A stretch of DNA of 64,000 nucleotides. Source: Collinsella aerofaciens. Lineage in GTDB: Bacteria > Actinomycetota > Coriobacteriia > Coriobacteriales > Coriobacteriaceae. The position numbers and the translations under genes were made by a program. Under the pieces are notes generated by a model. The model was not told the origin of the DNA. It saw nothing but the letters and a program-made list of their open reading frames with translations, and made no database searches. Every line of letters starts with the position of its first letter. The first letter of the stretch is position 1. The stretch covers positions 1 through 64,000 of the forward strand of contig NZ_JADNDZ010000052.1 of NCBI RefSeq assembly GCF_015552075.1, written 5' to 3'. Below, in pieces: positions 59,547-64,000 of the stretch.

Positions 59547-59602
59547 AGGAAACTCCTCCAACCAAGCAGCTTTAGGCTGCAACTACAAACAAACAGTTGA
59601 AC

Positions 59603-59631
59603 ATAATACGCCATCGACGCGGGCAGGTGAA
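59603..59631 (-). promoter_or_regulatory. Promoter of rpsP operon
   Basis: TTCACC, 17-nt spacer, TATTAT on the minus strand, about 57 nt before the rpsP start. Confidence 0.6.
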
Positions 59632-59735
59632 GTCCGTGAGACCAACTTCTTCGGTGTAGTCGAAGGCAAATCCATATCTTAGACAAGAATTCGCGATTTG
59701 CAAGCACATCCACGCACCCCACATGAGCTGCGCGG

Positions 59736-59741
59736 TATACT
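59736..59741 (+). promoter_or_regulatory. -10 of dinB, consistent with a leaderless transcript
   Basis: TATACT ends six nt before the dinB ATG, so the predicted transcript start is at or next to the initiation codon. No Shine-Dalgarno lies between, and no clear LexA box or -35 is seen. Confidence 0.5.
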
Positions 59742-59747
59742 CATGCC

Positions 59748-61001
59748 ATGAAAAGACGCGAACATACATACGGTTATGAGGATGCTGCGGGCGTCACGCC
59801 GCCGCCCTGGACGGGACCGGCGGTGGGCCTCATGGACCTCGACGCGTTTTTTGCGAGCGTGGAGATGCTCGACCACCCCGAGTGGCGCGGCAAGCCGCTC
59901 ATCGTGGGCGGTGACGCCGATTCTCGCGGTGTTGTATCGACCTGCTCCTACGAGGCGCGTCGCTTTGGCGTGCATTCCGCCATGCCCTCGGCCGAGGCAC
60001 GGCGCCTGTGTCCGCAGGCCATTTGGACGCATGGGCATTTTGATCGCTACCGCGATGTCAGCGCGCAGGTCATGGCGATTCTCGCCGACGAGACCCCGCG
60101 CGTTGAGCGCGTATCCATCGACGAGGCCTTTATCGATATCACACCGGGTCGTTTTGCGCCCGAAGACCCGCTGCTGGTTGCACGGCGCATCAGTGATCGC
60201 GTGGCAGCGCTCGGCGTGACCTGCTCCATCGGTGTCGGCTGCAACAAAACGGTCGCAAAGATCGCAAGTGAGCGGGACAAGCCGTTTGGGTTGACCATCG
60301 TGCGTCCCGGAACCGAACAGCGCTTTTTGGCTGCGCTGCCGGTATCTGCCATGAGCGGCATCGGGCGCTCGGCCGAGGAGCGACTGCGCCGCATGCGCAT
60401 CTACACGCTCGGCGAGCTGTCACGTGCACCGGAATCCACCTTGGCCTCTATTTTTGGTGTCAACGGCGAACGCATGCGCCAGCGTGCGCTGGGACTCGAG
60501 GTTTCCGAAGTCACGAGTCTTGATGAGGAACGCGAGGTTAAATCGGTGAGCAATGAGCGCACCTTTGCGAAAGATTTGACTGAGCGTGGGGACATCGAAG
60601 CGGCGATTGCACTGTTGGGAGAGTCAGTGGGACGCCGTCTGCGCCGTCAGGGACTAACGGGCGCCACGGTGACGCTCAAGCTCAAGTATTCGTATGGAAG
60701 CGGGCGAACGGCGCAGCGGCGGCTGCCTCATCCGACCGACGATGAGAACATCTTCGTGGCGGTTGCACTCGAACTGCTCGACAACATCTGGCAGGAAGGC
60801 ATGCATGTTCGCTTAGCTGGCATCGGCATGAGCGATTTCGATCACCAAGGCGGGATCCAAACCGACCTGTTCTGCGAGATCGATGACCGCGGAGCCCAAT
60901 CCAGCGACCGCCGCGACCTCTCCGTCGCCATCGACGCCGTCCGAGACAAATTCGGCGACACCGCCCTATCCTTCGGCCGCCAATCCCGCTTCAACGATTA
61001 A
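59748..61001 (+). CDS. dinB: DNA polymerase IV (Y-family)
   Basis: Error-prone translesion polymerase. The 417-aa product has palm motifs MDLDAFFASVE, TCSYEARRFGVHSAM and VSIDEAFIDI, thumb HhH-like GIGRSAEERLRRM, and a little-finger domain. A clear beta-clamp motif at the very C-terminus is not obvious; IQTDLF at ~380 may serve. The first ATG lacks any SD and abuts the -10. It is convergent with rsfS. Confidence 0.94.
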   Translation: MKRREHTYGYEDAAGVTPPPWTGPAVGLMDLDAFFASVEMLDHPEWRGKPLIVGGDADSRGVVSTCSYEARRFGVHSAMPSAEARRLCPQAIWTHGHFDRYRDVSAQVMAILADETPRVERVSIDEAFIDITPGRFAPEDPLLVARRISDRVAALGVTCSIGVGCNKTVAKIASERDKPFGLTIVRPGTEQRFLAALPVSAMSGIGRSAEERLRRMRIYTLGELSRAPESTLASIFGVNGERMRQRALGLEVSEVTSLDEEREVKSVSNERTFAKDLTERGDIEAAIALLGESVGRRLRRQGLTGATVTLKLKYSYGSGRTAQRRLPHPTDDENIFVAVALELLDNIWQEGMHVRLAGIGMSDFDHQGGIQTDLFCEIDDRGAQSSDRRDLSVAIDAVRDKFGDTALSFGRQSRFND

Positions 61002-61013
61002 CCACCTTTGGGT

Positions 61014-61056
61014 AAAAAGAAAGCCGGGCAGGTGCGGAAAACCGCAACTGCCCGGC
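61014..61056 (-). terminator. Terminator between dinB and rsfS
   Basis: GCCGGGCAG-G-TGCGG pairs with CCGCA-A-CTGCCCGGC around AAAA. On the minus strand TTTCTTTTTA follows, so it mainly ends the obgE-rsfS transcript; it could slow dinB too. Confidence 0.8.
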
Positions 61057-61070
61057 GATATGCGTGAGGT

Positions 61071-61097
61071 TAGCTAAACCCCGTCTCAAATGAGCTA
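61071..61097. repeat. Degenerate single copy of the TAGCTAA...TTAGCTA repeat
   Basis: TAGCTAAACCCCGTCTCAAATGAGCTA resembles the 35-bp arm at 53043-53077 with a 4-nt deletion and two changes. Like that copy, it abuts the 3' end of a minus-strand gene (rsfS stop at 61098). Confidence 0.55.
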
Positions 61098-61553
61098 CTA
61101 GAGGAGGTTGAGGGGGAGCTGGGGGGCGTCGCCCCAGAGCTTTTCTAGGCGGTAGAAGTCGCGGGCTTCGGGAGTGAAGACGTGGACGACAACAGAACCG
61201 TAGTCCATGAGCATCCAGGTCTTCTGCTCACGGCCCTCGATGGAGAACGGATGCTCGCCGCAAGCCTCGGCGACCTTCTCCTCGATCTCGTCGACGATCG
61301 AATCGACTTGGCGGTTGTTGGTACCGGTGGCGAGCACAAAGTAGTCGCACACATCGGAAAGCTCGGTCAGGTCGAGCACCTGCACGTCCTCGCCCTTCTT
61401 GTCGTAGGCGGCCTGCGCGGCGGCGCGGGCGACATCCTCGGCGGCGACACCGCTCGCAGACAGCGAGGCGGCAGTGCGGTCGGACGTGGCGACGAAGCTC
61501 TTGTGCTCCACACCTTCAAGAATCTGCTCGTCGGTCATGGTCTCGTCGGCCAT
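61098..61553 (-). CDS. rsfS: Ribosomal silencing factor RsfS
   Basis: Binds L14 and blocks subunit joining when nutrients are low. The 151-aa product has the family core KKGEDVQVLDLTELSDVCDYFVLATGTNNRQVDSI...WMLMDYGSVVVHVF and an N-terminal extension of ~40 residues. It ends the obgE-nadD-yqeK-rsfS order common in Gram-positive bacteria, and its stop sits beside a degenerate repeat. Confidence 0.95.
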   Translation of the reverse strand: MADETMTDEQILEGVEHKSFVATSDRTAASLSASGVAAEDVARAAAQAAYDKKGEDVQVLDLTELSDVCDYFVLATGTNNRQVDSIVDEIEEKVAEACGEHPFSIEGREQKTWMLMDYGSVVVHVFTPEARDFYRLEKLWGDAPQLPLNLL

Positions 61554-61580
61554 GGAATACCTCTTTCTAGACAGCCCGAG

Positions 61581-62189
61581 CTAGCGCAGCTGGGCGTAAT
61601 GGTTGTAAATCGAAATAGCCGTGGGATAAAGATAGCGCCCGGACTGAATCACATAGACCAAACCCTGCGCAAAACAGGAGAAGAACAACTCGTCGAGCGT
61701 CGACTCCCCCACCATCTTGCGCAGCGCATGGGCATAATCGCCGTGGCGGTTGGGTTCGATGGCATCAGCCACAAAGACCACCATATCGAGCGGCGTCATG
61801 TCGCAAGCGCCCACGGTGTGACGGTCGACAGCCTGAAAGACCGCCGGCGACAGCTCGGGAAAAAGCTGCGGAAGTTCATAGGCGGCAACAGGGCCATGCA
61901 AAAGCGGCGTCGCGGCGGAAGGAGAGCCGGCAATCTTGATGCCATAGTGAAGCGCGCGGGCCACGAGCTCGTCATCGGAAAGCACCTTGTCCCAGTCGTG
62001 GATCAAGCCGGCGGCAGCGGCATCAAAGCGGTCAACGCCGTAGACCTCGGCCAGATGAAGTGCGGTCTCGGCAACACCCAGCGAATGCACATAGCGCTTG
62101 CGCTTATCCTTCATGCGAACATCGAGCAGCTCTTGAATGCGCTTGAGCAGTGCGCGCTCATCGCCCTCAAACTGATCCTCTACCGACAA
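61581..62189 (-). CDS. yqeK: HD-domain diadenosine tetraphosphatase YqeK
   Basis: HD-superfamily hydrolase that cleaves Ap4A symmetrically in characterised members. The 202-aa product has the metal His of VHSLGVAETA, the HD in GLIHDWDKVL, HGPVAA, VDRHTVG and VADAIEPNR. The start is TTG with GGGGG upstream. It lies between nadD and rsfS, the usual context. Confidence 0.92.
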   Translation of the reverse strand: MSVEDQFEGDERALLKRIQELLDVRMKDKRKRYVHSLGVAETALHLAEVYGVDRFDAAAAGLIHDWDKVLSDDELVARALHYGIKIAGSPSAATPLLHGPVAAYELPQLFPELSPAVFQAVDRHTVGACDMTPLDMVVFVADAIEPNRHGDYAHALRKMVGESTLDELFFSCFAQGLVYVIQSGRYLYPTAISIYNHYAQLR

Positions 62190-62201
62190 CGTAGACCCCC
62201 A

Positions 62202-62879
62202 TCACTCAAAATCTTCTTGGCCCAAATCGGCATATAGCCTGCGTTTGCGAATGTAGCCGAGCACGGACTCGCTCGTAAGATAGCGCACGCTCATGCCGCG
62301 GGCAACTCGCTTACGAATGTTCGTCGAGCTGATCGCCAGCGCCGGAATCTGAATATAGCGCACGTCGAACGGCAGCCCCGACTCTTTGATTCGGGCACGC
62401 GCCGTATCGATATCAAAGCCCGGTCGTGTCGCCGCAATAAAGGTAGCAAGCTCAGCGATTCGTTCGGCATCATGCCAGGTCACAATATCGATAATCGCGT
62501 CGGCGCCCGTAATAAAGTAGAGCTTTACCTGCGGCGGGTAAAAGTCGCGAAGGGCATGAAGCGTATCGGCCGTATAGGTTACGCCCGGGCGGTCGATCTC
62601 GAACCGGCTCGCCAAAAAGGCCGGGTTCGCAGCGGTGGCGAGGACCGTCATGGCATAACGGTCCTCGGCAGGCGTCACCGGCTTGTCAAGCTTAAAGGCA
62701 GGAGAGCCCGCCGGCATAAAGAGCACAGCGTCCAAGTCGAGCGACTCGCGCGCCTGCTCGGCGGTCACCAGGTGCCCGTAATGGATGGGATCAAAGGTGC
62801 CACCCATAATACCGAGCCTAAACTCCTGCCCGTCCTCTAGAGGAAGCTCGGGCAAACCGATTCCACCGCGCAGCGACAT
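62202..62879 (-). CDS. nadD: Nicotinate-nucleotide adenylyltransferase
   Basis: Forms NaAD from nicotinate mononucleotide and ATP. The 225-aa product has GIMGGTFDPIHYGHLVTAEQA with the HxGH-type nucleotidyltransferase motif and the C-terminal ISSTNIRKRVARGMSVRYL. The ~20 residues before the core are slightly long. It follows obgE by 3 nt. Confidence 0.96.
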   Translation of the reverse strand: MSLRGGIGLPELPLEDGQEFRLGIMGGTFDPIHYGHLVTAEQARESLDLDAVLFMPAGSPAFKLDKPVTPAEDRYAMTVLATAANPAFLASRFEIDRPGVTYTADTLHALRDFYPPQVKLYFITGADAIIDIVTWHDAERIAELATFIAATRPGFDIDTARARIKESGLPFDVRYIQIPALAISSTNIRKRVARGMSVRYLTSESVLGYIRKRRLYADLGQEDFE

Positions 62880-62882
62880 GGC

Positions 62883-64000
62883 TTACTCGCCCTCCGGTGT
62901 CTCGGTATCGTCCGCGGCATCCGCCGCATCGACAACCTCGACTCCCTCATCCGCAGCATCGGCCACGTCAATGGCTTCAACGGCAACGTCCTCGCCAGCA
63001 TCCTCGAGCTCCTCGTACTCCGAGAAGTCCTCGGCGCCCTCAAAGTCAAAGGCGCGCTGGCAAATGCGGACCTCGTCGCCCGCACGGCAACCGGCCTTCT
63101 CGAGCGCGTCGTCAACACCCATACGCGCAAACTTATGCTGCAGGTAAATGACGGCTTCCTCGTTTTCCCAGTCGGTCTGGATGACCATACGCTCAATGGC
63201 ACGACCGACCACGCGGAAGGCACCGGGCTCTTCCTGAACAATGCGGAAACGCTTCTCACGCTGCAGGCGACGGCGCTCCCACTCATCGTCGCGCAGAACG
63301 ACCGGCTCATCCGAGACAGCCAACTCGGCGCGCAGCTTAGCCACCTGCTCGCCCACGGCAAGCATCAGCGTGTTGAGGCCGGCGCCCGTCACGGCAGACA
63401 CGGCAAAGAACATATGTCCATCGTCGAGCGCTGCGTGCTTGAGGTCGGCAATCTTATCGGCCGTGCCCGGCGCGTCGCACTTGTTGGCAACAACGATCTG
63501 CGGACGCTCCGAAAGCTCGGCGCCATACTGCTCGAGCTCGCGGTTGATGATGCGATAATCCTCGACCGGATCGCGATCCTCAAAACCACCCGTCATGTCG
63601 ACGACATGCATGATCAGAGCCGTACGCTCAATGTGGCGCAGGAACTGGTGACCCAGGCCCTTGCCCTCGCTCGCGCCCTCGATCAAACCGGGAACGTCGG
63701 CAACGACGTAAGAATATTCGCCGGCACGCACCATGCCGAGATTCGGCACGAGCGTGGTAAACGGGTAGTCGGCGATCTTGGGGCGGGCGGCACTCATGCG
63801 CGCGATGAGAGATGACTTACCCACCGAGGGGAAGCCCACGAGCGCGGCATCGGCCATGAGCTTCATCTCGAGCTCAATCCAGTGCTCCTCGGCCGGCTCG
63901 CCCAGCTGGGCGAACGCGGGCGCGCGGCGCACCGACGTCACAAAGTGCGTATTGCCGAGACCACCGGCGCCACCAGGGGCCACGACAACGCGCTCGCCAT
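62883..64000 (-). CDS. obgE: GTPase Obg (N-terminus beyond the window)
   Basis: Large GTPase acting in 50S assembly and stress control. The visible ~372 codons begin inside the Obg fold (GERVVVAPGGAGGLGN), then the G domain with GFPSVGKSSLIARM, DVPGLIEGA and VVANKCD, the Obg C-terminal (OCT) domain (~DDEWERRRLQREKRFRI to AGDEVRICQ), and a strongly acidic Ala/Asp/Glu tail of about 55 residues. About 120-130 N-terminal residues are missing only because the window ends. Confidence 0.96.
   Translation of the reverse strand, partial: GERVVVAPGGAGGLGNTHFVTSVRRAPAFAQLGEPAEEHWIELEMKLMADAALVGFPSVGKSSLIARMSAARPKIADYPFTTLVPNLGMVRAGEYSYVVADVPGLIEGASEGKGLGHQFLRHIERTALIMHVVDMTGGFEDRDPVEDYRIINRELEQYGAELSERPQIVVANKCDAPGTADKIADLKHAALDDGHMFFAVSAVTGAGLNTLMLAVGEQVAKLRAELAVSDEPVVLRDDEWERRRLQREKRFRIVQEEPGAFRVVGRAIERMVIQTDWENEEAVIYLQHKFARMGVDDALEKAGCRAGDEVRICQRAFDFEGAEDFSEYEELEDAGEDVAVEAIDVADAADEGVEVVDAADAADDTETPEGE

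Noticed and set aside
59748-59775. LexA-type SOS box near the dinB start (GAACATACATACGG)
   Set aside because: It lies inside the coding region and lacks the inverted half (GTTC), so it does not fit the actinobacterial consensus.

Overview
This window is a dense, GC-rich bacterial chromosome segment, almost entirely core housekeeping genes. Most genes run on the minus strand; only rpmB, adhE, an APH-type kinase gene and dinB are on the plus strand. An actinobacterial integration host factor gene (mihF) sits between pyrF and gmk. Together with AdhE and pyruvate phosphate dikinase, a PyrR-controlled pyr operon and a RecO/YbeY/PhoH/Era block, this points to an anaerobic Actinomycetota of class Coriobacteriia, most likely Collinsella or a close relative. 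That placement is inference from gene content and protein sequence; no 16S gene is present. I saw no tRNA, rRNA or CRISPR array.

Layout, left to right: pnp and rpsO (137-2811). Then a long minus-strand run lepA-dusB-hemW-dnaJ(membrane)-dnaJ-mtaB-phoH-ybeY-dgkA-era-recO (14443 down to 2950), covering translation factors, tRNA modification, chaperones, rRNA maturation and repair. Next are rpsT; comEA-comEC-holA (DNA uptake plus DNA polymerase III delta); mihF-gmk-rpoZ-thiI; and pyrR-B-C-K-D-F with an attenuator leader. rpmB (+) follows. A 1.04 kb REP-type element with a Y1 transposase lies between rpmB and adhE. adhE and a small-molecule kinase-like gene are plus strand.

The second half holds pyrH-frr-uppS-cdsA-dxr-rseP-ispG-proS (ribosome recycling, undecaprenyl and phospholipid precursors, MEP isoprenoid steps), rpsB-tsf, and yraN-comM-dprA-trmFO-xerC. 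Then come rplS and rnhB; ppdK with its regulator ppsR; glyQ-glyS; rpsP-khpA-rimM-trmD-lepB; dinB (+); and obgE-nadD-yqeK-rsfS, with obgE cut by the window edge.

The observations most worth following up are these. (1) A shared 20-bp sequence (18/20 identical) with an 11-bp-phased TTTGGT repeat lies 72-77 nt upstream of the two competence operons, comEA-comEC and yraN-comM-dprA. It is a candidate competence-regulon operator. (2) A second DnaJ has lost its C-terminal dimerisation half and ends in membrane helices. (3) A site-2 protease carries an inserted helix-turn-helix-like segment. (4) A XerC-type recombinase appears to start at an ATA codon overlapping the trmFO stop. (5) A perfect 35-bp inverted-repeat element lies between ppsR and ppdK, with a degenerate relative beside rsfS. 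(6) A Y1 transposase is bounded by 48-bp inverted REP-like ends. Start codons were chosen from Shine-Dalgarno spacing and overlaps, so several differ from the longest open frame.
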